Source: Rhodocyclaceae bacterium (GTDB lineage Bacteria > Pseudomonadota > Gammaproteobacteria > Burkholderiales > Rhodocyclaceae). Taken from it: a stretch of DNA of 64,000 nt. The stretch lies in contig JAHDYG010000001.1 of assembly GCA_023383815.1 (NCBI GenBank), forward strand, positions 310,001-374,000, in the 5' to 3' direction. The position numbers and the translations under genes were made by a program. The notes beneath the pieces were generated by a model. The model was not told the origin of the DNA and made no database searches. It was given only the letters and a program-made list of their open reading frames with translations. Of the stretch, positions 1 to 14,481 are shown in pieces. Position 1 is the stretch's first letter. Every line of letters starts with the position of its first letter.

Positions 1-43
1 GATTGCCCGAACCGGGTTGCTCACGCACAATCCGGAAGGTTCG

Positions 44-2828
<2,785 letters not shown>

Positions 2829-2883
2829 TCACACCAAAGGACATTCCCGCACCGGAGCACACTTCGTGGCACCGCAGCATTTC

Positions 2884-2889
2884 ATTATA
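2884..2889 (-). promoter_or_regulatory. Putative -10 box for serS
   Basis: The minus strand reads TATAAT here, in a locally AT-rich stretch of an otherwise GC-rich window and about 135 bases upstream of serS. No good -35 hexamer is visible at 16-18 bases, so this is tentative. Confidence 0.35.
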
Positions 2890-3012
2890 CAAATCAATCG
2901 CTTACAAGACGTCGATGAGTCATTGCAACTGGCGATCCGCCCCGCGCGCCCTATACTCCAAAGAGTACCCGAAGCATCCGGACACCCTTGCACACCAGCG
3001 CAGGAGGGCTAC

Positions 3013-3276
3013 ATGTTATCCATGCGGGACTGCCTCGACTACTGCGATCTGACCGACGACGAGATCGAACTGATTGCCGAACATCAGGACATTCCGGACG
3101 TTGCGGCCGCCCAGCTCGCGTGCGGACTGGTCCAGACCCCCGAAGGGGTGCTGATGATCACGCAGTACATGCTGGAGCTGGTCGAGCTCGCCAACCGGCG
3201 CGGGCAGCCAGACAAGGCACTGCGCGCGAGCGCGATCTGCGCGCGCTTCATGGCCGATCATCCGCTTCACCACTGA
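3013..3276 (+). CDS. Small acidic protein of unknown function
   Basis: An 87-residue soluble protein, MLSMRDCLDYCDLT to ADHPLHH. It is rich in Asp and Glu, predicted mostly helical, and has no signal peptide or membrane segment. AGGAGG at 3002-3007 sits six bases before the ATG at 3013, which strongly supports the start; a second ATG at 3022 is possible. The last 29 bases overlap the convergent rarA. Two cysteines near the N-terminus (C7, C11 in DCLDYCD) form a CxxxC pair that might bind a metal, but no family is recognised. The strong ribosome-binding site and sensible composition argue that it is real. Confidence 0.7.
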   Translation: MLSMRDCLDYCDLTDDEIELIAEHQDIPDVAAAQLACGLVQTPEGVLMITQYMLELVELANRRGQPDKALRASAICARFMADHPLHH

Positions 3277-4654
3277 GCGGACCCACCCGGTCCGCATCCC
3301 GGTTTCCAGCAGCAGTGCACCCGGAAACCGGGGGCTCGGACGAGGCGGTCGAGGCCGCCTCGTCGAGCGACCGCAGCCAGGCAAGCTTCTCGGCGATCCT
3401 CGCTTCGATCCCACGCGCCACCGGACGATACCACCCCGGCTCATCCATCCCGTCAGGGAGATAGCGCACACCTGCGGCGTAGCCATCCGGCTCATCGTGG
3501 GCGTAGCGGTATTCGACGCCGTAGCCGAGATCCTTCATCAGGCGTGTGGGCGCATTGCGCAGATGCATGGGCACGGGGCGCGAGTCATCATTGGCGACAA
3601 ATTTCCGGGCGGCCGAGAAGGCCTTGTATACCGCGTTCGATTTTGCGGCACAGGCGAGAAATACCGTTGCCTGTGCGAGCGCCAGTTCGCCCTCCGGGGA
3701 TCCAAGACGCTCATACGCGGCGCAGGCATCGAGGGTGATCTGCAGCGCACGCGGATCCGCCAGCCCGATATCCTCGCTGGCCATGCGGACCAGACGGCGC
3801 GCGAGGTAGAGCGGATCGGCGCCGCCGTCGAGCATCCGCGCCAGCCAGTAGAGCGCCGCGTCCGGGTGCGATCCGCGCACCGCCTTGTGCAGCGCCGAGA
3901 TCTGGTCGTAGAAGGCTTCTCCGCCCTTGTCGAAGCGGCGCAGCTTGCTCGCGAGCACGGTATCGACGAACGCGCCGCTGACTTTCGTGTTTGCCGTTGC
4001 GGCGGCAGCCACCTGCAACTGCTCGACGACGTTCATCAGCCGCCGGGCATCTCCATCGGCAAACCCGATGATGCGGTCCCGCGCGTCGCCCTCGAATTCA
4101 AGCTCCGGGCATGCCTCGGCGCGCGCCCGGTCGAACAGCTCCGCCATCGCTTCGGCATCGAGCGCTTCGAGCACATACACCGCGGAACGCGAGAGCAATG
4201 CGGAGTTCACCTCGAAGGACGGGTTTTCGGTCGTGGCGCCGATGAAGGTCACCAGCCCCTGCTCCACATAGGGCAGAAAGGCGTCCTGCTGCGCCTTGTT
4301 GAAGCGGTGCACCTCATCGACGAAAAGGATCACGCGCCGCCCCTGCTGCTTCAGTGCCTGCGCACGGGAGACCGCTTCACGAATGTCCTTGACGCCCGAG
4401 AACACCGCCGAGAGCGCAATGAACTCCGCATCAAAGGCGTCTGCCATGAGGCGCGCGAGGGTCGTCTTGCCTACTCCGGGCGGCCCCCACAGGATCATCG
4501 AGTGAAGTTTGCCGGATTCAAAGGCGAGCCGCAGCGGCTTGCCTGGCCCCAGGAGGTGGCGCTGCCCCGCAACCTGCGACAGGTGCTGCGGCCGCAGGCG
4601 TTCGGCGAGCGGCACTCCTTCGCCCGGCCCGGTATCGAACAGATCCGCAACCAT
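3248..4654 (-). CDS. rarA: Replication-associated recombination protein A (AAA ATPase)
   Basis: RarA/MgsA is an AAA+ ATPase related to clamp loaders that acts at stalled replication forks. Walker A is GPPGVGKTT at residues 57-65 and Walker B is FVDEVHRF near 111-118, followed by sensor 1 (GATTENPSF). The C-terminal tetramerisation region contains the family's RYAHDEPDGYAAG and YLPDGM motifs. The last 35 or so residues, rich in Ser, Ala and Pro, extend past the usual end and overlap the convergent small gene. It lies 16 bases downstream of lolA in the order ftsK-lolA-rarA, a common proteobacterial arrangement, and is probably co-transcribed. Confidence 0.95.
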   Translation of the reverse strand: MVADLFDTGPGEGVPLAERLRPQHLSQVAGQRHLLGPGKPLRLAFESGKLHSMILWGPPGVGKTTLARLMADAFDAEFIALSAVFSGVKDIREAVSRAQALKQQGRRVILFVDEVHRFNKAQQDAFLPYVEQGLVTFIGATTENPSFEVNSALLSRSAVYVLEALDAEAMAELFDRARAEACPELEFEGDARDRIIGFADGDARRLMNVVEQLQVAAAATANTKVSGAFVDTVLASKLRRFDKGGEAFYDQISALHKAVRGSHPDAALYWLARMLDGGADPLYLARRLVRMASEDIGLADPRALQITLDACAAYERLGSPEGELALAQATVFLACAAKSNAVYKAFSAARKFVANDDSRPVPMHLRNAPTRLMKDLGYGVEYRYAHDEPDGYAAGVRYLPDGMDEPGWYRPVARGIEARIAEKLAWLRSLDEAASTASSEPPVSGCTAAGNRDADRVGPLSGEADDRP

Positions 4655-4670
4655 CGCCGGTGCGGCTTCT

Positions 4671-5297
4671 CTAGTCGCCGATCACGTCGGCACCGGCCGG
4701 CGGGACGAAGCTGAAGAGCGAGGATTCCGGACGAACACCGAGGTCCAGATCGATGAAGTCGATCCGCGTCGTCTGGCCGAAGTGGTCGCGCATCTCCATA
4801 CGCCGCAACCGGCCATCGGTCAGTCCGACACGCATCGAGGCGAATCCGCTGTCCGCCTGTTTCGGAACGATCTCCACCCATTCCAGCCCGTCTTCACTGG
4901 CTGCCTCCCGCAGCTCGAAGTCACGGTCCAGGTCACCGTCGCCGGCAAGAATCGCGGCGGGCGAACTCCCCAGCGCATCGCCGACCTTCTTGACGGTGAC
5001 CTGGTTCAGATCACGATCCCACGCCCACATCCGTTCGCCATCGCTGACCAGCAGTTGCGCATACGGTGTCTCATACTCCCAGCGGAATCGCCCCGGCCGC
5101 AGGAACGCGAGTCGCCCACTGGCCAACTGCGGGCGGCGCCCGGATGAAGCGGTGACAACCTGCTCGAAGCGTCCCTGGGCATGGGTCGACCGCTCGATGA
5201 ACTGGCGAAGCTGCTCCACGCCCGAGGGCTGCGCGTAGGCGCAAACGGACCACCACAGCACCAGGGCAAGCAGCCCGCGCAGGAGGATCCCGTTCAT
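4671..5297 (-). CDS. lolA: Outer-membrane lipoprotein carrier protein LolA
   Basis: Periplasmic chaperone that carries lipoproteins from LolCDE to LolB. The N-terminus [22 protein letters not shown] is a clear Sec signal peptide, followed by a mature start near QPSGVEQL. The body has the LolA pattern [27 protein letters not shown] and LNQVTVKK. The 208-residue length is normal. The start codon overlaps the ftsK stop by four bases, so translation is probably coupled. Confidence 0.93.
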   Translation of the reverse strand: MNGILLRGLLALVLWWSVCAYAQPSGVEQLRQFIERSTHAQGRFEQVVTASSGRRPQLASGRLAFLRPGRFRWEYETPYAQLLVSDGERMWAWDRDLNQVTVKKVGDALGSSPAAILAGDGDLDRDFELREAASEDGLEWVEIVPKQADSGFASMRVGLTDGRLRRMEMRDHFGQTTRIDFIDLDLGVRPESSLFSFVPPAGADVIGD

Positions 5298-7591
5298 GCT
5301 TCGTCCCGCGCCGGCACGATGACCTCGCGGTTGCCGTTCGAACCCATCGCCGAAACCAGCCCACTACGCTCCATCTGCTCGATGAGCCGCGCTGCCCGGT
5401 TGTAGCCGATCCGCAAATGCCTCTGGACAAGCGAAATCGAGGGTCGACGGGTCTTGAGCACGATCTCGACGGCCTGGTCGTACATCGGGTCTGCCTCCCC
5501 CTCGTCCCCCTCGCCCGCAACTGCGGCTCCCTCGGAATCCTCTTCGGCGGCCGAAAGGATGCCTTCGACGTAATCCGGAGGCCCCATCCGCTTCAGGTGC
5601 TCGACAACCTTGTGCACTTCTTCGTCGGCCACGAAGGCGCCATGGACCCGCACGGGCACCCCGGTTCCGGGTGCGAGATAGAGCATGTCGCCCATGCCGA
5701 GCAAGGTCTCGGCACCCATCTGGTCGAGGATGGTGCGCGAGTCGATCTTCGACGAAACCTGGAATGCGATGCGGGTCGGCACGTTCGCCTTGATGAGCCC
5801 CGTGATCACATCCACCGACGGCCTCTGGGTTGCAAGAATCAGATGGATCCCCGCTGCGCGCGCCTTCTGCGCAAGACGTGCGATGAGCTCTTCGACCTTC
5901 TTGCCGACCACCATCATCATGTCGGCCAGCTCGTCGATGACCACCACGATGTGTGGCAACGTGGACAGCGGCTCCGGGCTGTCGGGCGTGATCGAGAACG
6001 GGTTCGTGAGCGGGGTACCGGCCTTCTCCGCATCCGCCACGGCCTTGTTGAACCCGGCGAGGTTGCGCACGCCAACCGCAGCCATCAGCTTGTAGCGCTT
6101 GTCCATCTCGATCACGCACCAGTTGAGCGCGTTGGCGGCGTGCTTCATGTCAGTCACGACCGGGGCCAGCAGATGCGGGATACCCTCGTAGATCGAAAGC
6201 TCCAGCATCTTGGGGTCGACCATGATGAGACGCACACGGGACGGCTCGGCCTTGTACACGAGCGACAGGATCATCGCGTTGATCCCGACCGATTTCCCTG
6301 AACCAGTCGTTCCGGCTACGAGCAGATGCGGCATCTTCGCCAGATCCGCCACCACCGGCAGACCACCGATGTCCTTGCCGAGCGCCACGGTCAGTGGCGA
6401 ACTCATCGAGTGATAGGCCTTCGACCCGAGAATCTCCGACAGGCGCACGACCTGGCGTTTCGGATTCGGCAGTTCGAACGCCATGCAGGACTTGCCAGGG
6501 ACGGTTTCCACGACCCGGATCGAGACAAGCGACAGAGCGCGCGCAAGATCCTTGGCGAGATTGACGACCTGACTGCCCTTGACGCCGACCGCCGGTTCAA
6601 TCTCGTAACGCGTAACGACCGGCCCTGGATAAGCCGCAACCACCTTGACGACGACCCCGAAATCAGCCAGTCGGGTCTCGATCAGACGGGAGGTGTATTC
6701 AAGCGACTCGGGCGACGGTGGCTCAACCTCGCCGCTGGGTGGATCGAGCAGAGCCAGCGGCGGCAGCGACCCCTCACCCAGTTCGGCAAAAAGCGAGTGC
6801 TGCCGCTCCTTGTCCACACGCTCCGACTTCGGAATGCTGGCGATCGCCGGCTCGATGCGCAGCGCAGGCGGCGGTGACTGCTCGGTCTTGCGCCGACGCG
6901 TCTCGACCACAGCCTCGCGTTTTTCCGCAATCCGCCTTCCCGCCCGGCGGTCCTGCCACTTCGCCCAGGCCGTCACACAACCGAGCACGGCCTGCTCCAG
7001 CATCGTCCCGAGCCTTTCCACCACGGACAACCACGACAACCCGGAGAATAGACTGAGTCCGGACGCGAGCAGAGCGATCAGCAACAGCGTGCCGCCCGTG
7101 AAACCCAGATAAGCCTGGACCACCCCTCCGAGCTCGACGCCGAGCAATCCACCCGGAGCGAGCGGAACCGCCGCCCCATGGGTGTGGAACCGAAGCGCTT
7201 CGAGCGCACTGCTGGCGAGCAGCACGACGACAAAGCCGGACAGGATGATGAAGAAGGAGCGCTTGTCGGCACGCAACTCGTGACGCAGCCGCCGAAACCC
7301 CCAGACCAGCCCATAGCCGAGAAAGATCACCCACCACCAGGCCGAAACCCCGAAGAGGTAGTACAACAAGTCGGCCAGCCAGGCACCGAAACGCCCTCCC
7401 GGGTTGGAGACCCGACTCACCTCTGCCGCATGCGACCACCCCGGATCGGCCGGGCTATAACCGATCAGGATCAGCCCGATATACAGTGACATCACGCCCA
7501 GGATCAACCAGCGCGCCTCCTGCAGCAGCAGCGACAGGCGCTCGGGCAGCGGCTGGGACTTCGGACGGGTGCTGGAGGAGCGGAACAACAT
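5294..7591 (-). CDS. ftsK: DNA translocase FtsK
   Basis: Septal DNA pump that clears chromosome termini and activates XerCD recombination. About four hydrophobic segments occupy residues 25-190, followed by a short charged linker, then the alpha/beta motor with Walker A (AGTTGSGKS) and Walker B ([15 protein letters not shown]). The C-terminal gamma winged helix (about residues 690-750, [22 protein letters not shown]) would read KOPS sites. At 765 residues it is a short-linker FtsK, typical of beta-proteobacteria and unlike the long E. coli protein. It heads the ftsK-lolA-rarA unit. Confidence 0.96.
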   Translation of the reverse strand: MLFRSSSTRPKSQPLPERLSLLLQEARWLILGVMSLYIGLILIGYSPADPGWSHAAEVSRVSNPGGRFGAWLADLLYYLFGVSAWWWVIFLGYGLVWGFRRLRHELRADKRSFFIILSGFVVVLLASSALEALRFHTHGAAVPLAPGGLLGVELGGVVQAYLGFTGGTLLLIALLASGLSLFSGLSWLSVVERLGTMLEQAVLGCVTAWAKWQDRRAGRRIAEKREAVVETRRRKTEQSPPPALRIEPAIASIPKSERVDKERQHSLFAELGEGSLPPLALLDPPSGEVEPPSPESLEYTSRLIETRLADFGVVVKVVAAYPGPVVTRYEIEPAVGVKGSQVVNLAKDLARALSLVSIRVVETVPGKSCMAFELPNPKRQVVRLSEILGSKAYHSMSSPLTVALGKDIGGLPVVADLAKMPHLLVAGTTGSGKSVGINAMILSLVYKAEPSRVRLIMVDPKMLELSIYEGIPHLLAPVVTDMKHAANALNWCVIEMDKRYKLMAAVGVRNLAGFNKAVADAEKAGTPLTNPFSITPDSPEPLSTLPHIVVVIDELADMMMVVGKKVEELIARLAQKARAAGIHLILATQRPSVDVITGLIKANVPTRIAFQVSSKIDSRTILDQMGAETLLGMGDMLYLAPGTGVPVRVHGAFVADEEVHKVVEHLKRMGPPDYVEGILSAAEEDSEGAAVAGEGDEGEADPMYDQAVEIVLKTRRPSISLVQRHLRIGYNRAARLIEQMERSGLVSAMGSNGNREVIVPARDEA

Positions 7592-7626
7592 CTGCGGGTC
7601 GGAGCCCTGTGCAAGCGGGATCGAAG

Positions 7627-7632
7627 ATTATA
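7627..7632 (-). promoter_or_regulatory. Putative -10 box for ftsK operon
   Basis: The minus strand reads TATAAT here, about 35 bases upstream of the ftsK start, in the 210-base divergent gap with trxB. The upstream -35 candidate is weak. Confidence 0.45.
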
Positions 7633-7763
7633 TTCGATCCGTCCACCCCCAAGTTGCAAGCGCTTGTGCCGGTCGCTGCGCCACCTCGCTCATGCGCCGG
7701 CCATGCGTCGCCAATGCCCCTTCGCTATCGCCCGTATTGGCGCGGCCAACAGCACCCCTCGGC

Positions 7764-8757
<994 letters not shown>

Positions 8758-8758
<1 letters not shown>

Positions 8759-9831
8759 TGACGAAGAAACGGCCGGCACCGCCTCGGCGATCCGGCCGCG
8801 AGCCGTCCGGCCTCGCCCTCGACGCACTCGGTGAGCTGCGCGCTCGACTCAGGGCGAAGCCGGGCGGACGCTCCGGACCTGCGGGCAGGCTCACGGCAAC
8901 CGGGGCAGATCGCACGAAACCGGACCCACACGAAGAAAAGGCGTCACCGGCGCATGAAAATGACTCCAGGCTGCTGAGCCGCGCCCTGGCGGGGGTCCGA
9001 CCGCTGGCAGATCCCGAGCGTGCGGTCCTCGAATCACCCAAACCGCCGCCGCTGCTGCGGCCGCAGAATAAGGATGCACAGGACGAAGCCGGCACCGATC
9101 GCCGCGTCGAAAACCTTTCGCAACTGAGTGACGCCGCCCTCCTTTCAGCCATGATGGAGGGCGTAAAGCCGATCGGAGCAACAGACCGGATCGATCCAGG
9201 CGGCAACCGCCGCAAGGCCGCGCTGCGTGCTCCACCGATCGCGGATCCAAACGAGCGCCCGGTTTTGCTGCTGCCGGAAGAACCCGAGGCGCTGAGCGCT
9301 GCCGAACTGTTCCGCTACGCCAACCCGGGCACCCACCCCCTGACGAAGCCCGCACGCGCCGAGTTGCGCAGAGCGCCTCCCGAAGCGCTGCCCTTGAAAC
9401 GCTGTGAAGACGAGCAGGCCGCCCTGCACGAATCGCTGCATACCCCGATTTCACACCTCGACCGCCTCGAAACCGGAGACGAAGCGGCGTTCCTGCGCAA
9501 TGGACTTCCGCGCCGTACGCTCGCCGATCTGCGGCGCGGCCGCTGGGTGCTGCAGGCCGAACTCGATCTGCACGGCTTGAAGCGCGACGAAGCGCGCGCC
9601 GCACTCACGCAGTTCCTGTCGGCGTGCATCCTGAAAGGCCAGCGCTGCATCCGCGTAATCCATGGCAAGGGGCTGGGCTCGCCGGGTCGCGAATCCGTGC
9701 TCAAGCACCTTTCACGCAACTGGCTGGCCCAGCGCGAGGAGATCCTCGCGTTCTGCCACGGCGGCCCAAATCAGGGTGGTTCAGGCGCCCTGATGGTGCT
9801 GCTGCGCGGCACCAAACCGGGTTCGAGATAG
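8758..9831 (+). CDS. Smr-domain (MutS2 C-terminal type) protein with long N-terminal extension
   Basis: The C-terminal 90 residues form an Smr domain: ELDLHGLKRDEARAALTQF followed by CIRVIHGKGLGSP. This fold has nicking-endonuclease or RNase activity in relatives such as SmrA/SmrB and MutS2. The preceding 260 residues are low-complexity and rich in Arg, Ala and Pro, and contain two similar short units, LLSRALAGVRPLAD and LLSAMMEGVKPIGA. Typical stand-alone Smr proteins are about 180-220 aa, so at 357 aa this is long. The start overlaps the trxB stop by one base. The biological substrate cannot be read from sequence. Confidence 0.85.
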
Positions 9832-9855
9832 GACGAGAACGGCGCCTGCGCGCGA

Positions 9856-11846
<1,991 letters not shown>

Positions 11847-11995
11847 GGGCGCAACTATACCGGGTTGAAACACTTCGCGCAGGCGCCGCAACACGCCCCA
11901 GAAATTCTTTCGGGATCATCCTCCAGCCGATCAACGCCCTGATAGAATTCGCGCAATCCGGCCTCGCTGTGCGGCCTTCCCGGGAGTTTGCCAAA

Positions 11996-12385
11996 GTGCT
12001 TCGCCGCGCCACTCTAATGATGCTCCTGCTGCCCATCGCCTGCGCCAGCCCGTCGCCTCCTGCGCCAGTCGCGGCAGTGGAATCGATCGTCGAACGACCC
12101 AGGAACGCCGGCAACGGACAACTCGAGTTCGACCTGGCGAGCGGCACCTATGTGTGCGACCAGGGCCATCGAGTGGATGTCCTCCGCGACCGCCAGGCCG
12201 GAGACCAGATCCACATCGGCTGGACCGGCAACCGTTACCGGCTTCAGCGCGATCTGTCGTTCTCAGGCTTGCCTCGCTACGAGGACCAGGCAAACGGACT
12301 GGTCTGGATCGACCTTCCGTGGAAGAGCGTCCTGCTCGACGGCCGCAGCCACAAGCCCCTTGCGAATGACTGCAAGATGACCTGA
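11996..12385 (+). CDS. Small lipoprotein, probable MliC-type lysozyme inhibitor
   Basis: A GTG at 11996 preceded by GGGAG gives an Arg-Arg n-region, a hydrophobic core LMMLLLPI and a lipobox-like Cys, so export and lipidation are likely. A GTG at 11969 would lengthen it by nine residues. The mature part has YVCDQGHRVDV near the middle, then GNRYRL, FSGLPRYED and a final Cys (LANDCK). This order of Cys, Tyr-Arg-Leu and SG-x-RY resembles the MliC/PliC family of C-type lysozyme inhibitors. The match is by eye and moderate; a conserved unknown lipoprotein is the alternative. Confidence 0.6.
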   Translation: MLRRATLMMLLLPIACASPSPPAPVAAVESIVERPRNAGNGQLEFDLASGTYVCDQGHRVDVLRDRQAGDQIHIGWTGNRYRLQRDLSFSGLPRYEDQANGLVWIDLPWKSVLLDGRSHKPLANDCKMT

Positions 12386-12440
12386 GCCGGGCAGGCAACC
12401 CACCGGCTCACCTGAACGGGTAGACCCGCCCGGCCAATCA

Positions 12441-12470
12441 AGAAAAAAGGCCCGGCAAGCGGGCCTCTTC
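12441..12470 (-). terminator. Rho-independent terminator downstream of ppa
   Basis: Stem GGCCCG/CGGGCC (12449-12454 with 12460-12465) and a five-base loop. On the minus strand it runs into TTTTTTCTT, ideal for ending ppa. On the plus strand it is followed by TCTTCCTTT, so it may also end the convergent lipoprotein gene. Confidence 0.8.
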
Positions 12471-12508
12471 CTTTGATCGCGCAAAGCACACGCCATATGC
12501 GCGAAAAA

Positions 12509-13036
12509 TCACTTTGCCGCGTTCTTCACGCCATCGAGGATCTCCTGGCGAGCCTCATCGATGCCCCCCCAGCCGAGAACCTTGACCCACTTGCCCGGTT
12601 CCAGATCCTTGTAATGCTCGAAGAAATGTACCGTCTGCTTCAACAGCAGCTCGGGAAGATCGTCGAGCGACTGAACCTTGTCATAGAGCGGTGTGAGCTT
12701 TGACACAGGCACCGCAACGACCTTGGCGTCCATCCCGGATTCGTCTTCCATCTTCAGCACACCGATCGGGCGCGAGCGAATGACAACGCCGGGTATCAGC
12801 GGAAACGGCGTAACCACCAGCACGTCGACCGGATCGCCGTCACCGGCAATCGTATGGGGCACGTATCCGTAGTTGATCGGATAGCGCATCGAAGTGCCCA
12901 TGAAACGATCGACGAAGACCGCTCCGCTGTCCTTGTCCACCTCGAACTTGATCGGATCGGCTTGCGCCGGAATTTCTATGATGACATTGATGTCGTTCGG
13001 GACATCCTTGCCGGACTTGACATGATCCAGACCCAT
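12509..13036 (-). CDS. ppa: Inorganic pyrophosphatase
   Basis: Soluble family I pyrophosphatase that pulls biosynthetic reactions forward by hydrolysing PPi. It has the signature DGDPVD at residues 66-71, the [12 protein letters not shown] motif before it, and 175 residues as expected for the bacterial hexameric type. A GGGAGGG Shine-Dalgarno lies just before the ATG at 13036. It is a single gene with its own terminator. Confidence 0.96.
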   Translation of the reverse strand: MGLDHVKSGKDVPNDINVIIEIPAQADPIKFEVDKDSGAVFVDRFMGTSMRYPINYGYVPHTIAGDGDPVDVLVVTPFPLIPGVVIRSRPIGVLKMEDESGMDAKVVAVPVSKLTPLYDKVQSLDDLPELLLKQTVHFFEHYKDLEPGKWVKVLGWGGIDEARQEILDGVKNAAK

Positions 13037-13174
13037 ACTACCCTCCCGTGAGAAAACTGGGCGCGATTATAAGTGCAAACGCCCCACGGAGTGTCTTCGG
13101 ATGCGGCGTGGATCAGGAACCTGCATCGGCCGGGGCAGCCCGACCGGTGAGAACTCCCGTGCCCGTTCCCCACC

Positions 13175-13384
13175 TCAGTCCGGCGAATCGAACCCCGCGT
13201 CGATCACCGCCTGGCGCAACTGTTCGGTCGTCACCACGCCCGGATCGAACGCGACCCTCGCCAACCCGTCATCCAGGGACACCGACGCCTCGACCACACC
13301 CGGAAGCGCCATCAGCACACCCGTCACGTTGCGAACGCAACCACCGCAGCTCAAGCCCGCCACCTTGATCGTAACCTCTGCCAT
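13175..13384 (-). CDS. CopZ-like heavy-metal-associated (HMA) domain protein
   Basis: A 69-residue single HMA domain with the metal-binding GLSCGGC motif (Cys13, Cys16), followed by VRNVTGVLMALPGV as in copper chaperones. The ATG at 13384 gives MAEVTIKV, the natural domain start; an upstream in-frame extension is of poor composition. Such chaperones hand Cu(I) to P1B ATPases. A CcoI-type ATPase, a SCO protein and CuA/CuB enzymes elsewhere in the window would be plausible clients, but no direct linkage is shown. Confidence 0.85.
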   Translation of the reverse strand: MAEVTIKVAGLSCGGCVRNVTGVLMALPGVVEASVSLDDGLARVAFDPGVVTTEQLRQAVIDAGFDSPD

Positions 13385-13685
13385 CCGAGCACGCCCCCTA
13401 TCACCGCAATCTCGTTCATTGCCTGGTGAACGCCGCACGCCCGTCCCGGCCCGTGCCAAGTCTCAGCCAGATTCACCCTCATCCTCCGCCCAAGGCGCGA
13501 CCGCAGAAAGCGAACGCACGACCAGTCGAGGATGTCGAGCACGTTATACACCAATGCACGAAACAATTTCGGCAAATTTGTTTAACGGGTCAATGGCTCT
13601 CCGCCTTTCTCGGCCAACGCATAATCCGAGCCCTGCACGATGGACAGTTGAGGCTGTCCGGACAACCAGCCGTTGAGGAACCGAT
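13385..13685. other. 301-base gap without a supported gene
   Basis: The gap separates the CopZ-like gene from the TauE/SafE-type gene, both on the minus strand. The part 13535-13595 is distinctly AT-rich for this window and on the minus strand holds TTGACC (13589-13594) and TATAAC (13540-13545), so a promoter for the chaperone gene probably lies here. A 74-codon minus-strand frame crosses it but overlaps the chaperone gene out of frame and has poor composition. Confidence 0.3.
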
Positions 13686-14405
13686 TCAGACCTCGCAGAC
13701 GATTCCTCCCCAGAGCATGCCGCCAAGCGTTGGCGCGTGATACAGGCCGAACACTCCGAAACCGAGCACGACCACGCCCGCCACAAAGCGCACGCGCGTA
13801 TTCCTCGTGACGTCCCGAACCCTCTTGAACAGCATTCCCGCCAGCATGAGATTGGGCAAGGTCCCCAATCCGAATGCGAACATCATCCCTGCACCACGAG
13901 TCGTTGATCCCGTCAACAATGCCGTGGTGAGCACGCTGTAGACCAACCCGCAGGGCAGGAACCCCCACAGCAATCCAAGCGGAAAGGCCTGACGCAGGTT
14001 GCGCACCGGCAGGAAGCGACGCGCCAGCGGCTGGATCCTCTTCCAGACAATGAGGCCCGCGCGCTCGATCGGCGCCAGCAATCGCGTGAACCCGGTCAGG
14101 TACAGCCCTAGCGCGATCAACATCAGATTCGCCAGCACATACAGGCCGAGCTGAACCGGAAGCACGTCGTTGAGCAGAAGTCCTGCGCTGCCAATCCCAC
14201 CGAGCACAGCGCCGAGTACCGTATAGGTACTGATGCGTCCAAGGTTGTAGGCGAGATGGATCGGCCACTGCATCCCGGGCCGACCTGGCATCTGAGCTGT
14301 AAGGGCACCAACGATCCCGCCGCACATGCTCACGCAGTGCGTGCCTCCAAGCAGCCCGATCAGGAAGATGGCAATGTATCCGGTATCCGGCATGCGAAGA
14401 TCCAT
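13686..14405 (-). CDS. TauE/SafE-like (DsbD_2/UreH-type) membrane protein
   Basis: Polytopic inner-membrane protein of about 240 residues with six or so hydrophobic segments. The first helix carries GGTHCVSMCGGI, a Cys-containing motif seen in the family annotated as sulfite exporter TauE/SafE or cytochrome-biogenesis transmembrane protein, often found beside cbb3 oxidase and hemN genes. The start is uncertain: ATG at 14405 or 14393, or a GTG at 14456 that would add 17 polar residues. The context (hemN, fnr, CopZ-like chaperone) suggests a role in metal or heme handling for respiratory enzymes rather than sulfite export; that is inference. Confidence 0.75.
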   Translation of the reverse strand: MDLRMPDTGYIAIFLIGLLGGTHCVSMCGGIVGALTAQMPGRPGMQWPIHLAYNLGRISTYTVLGAVLGGIGSAGLLLNDVLPVQLGLYVLANLMLIALGLYLTGFTRLLAPIERAGLIVWKRIQPLARRFLPVRNLRQAFPLGLLWGFLPCGLVYSVLTTALLTGSTTRGAGMMFAFGLGTLPNLMLAGMLFKRVRDVTRNTRVRFVAGVVVLGFGVFGLYHAPTLGGMLWGGIVCEV

Positions 14406-14481
14406 GAACGGCGTAACCGTCCGGAAACGCGGAGCGCCCCGAGGCTCCTCGGACACGAAACGCCAGGCAAGGCAAACTCGA

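Noticed and set aside
13351-13575. 74-codon minus-strand frame (MPKLFRALVYN) between the CopZ-like and TauE-like genes
   Set aside because: Overlaps the chaperone gene out of frame, lacks a clear ribosome-binding site and has an Arg-rich, shadow-like C-terminus; kept only as part of an intergenic note.
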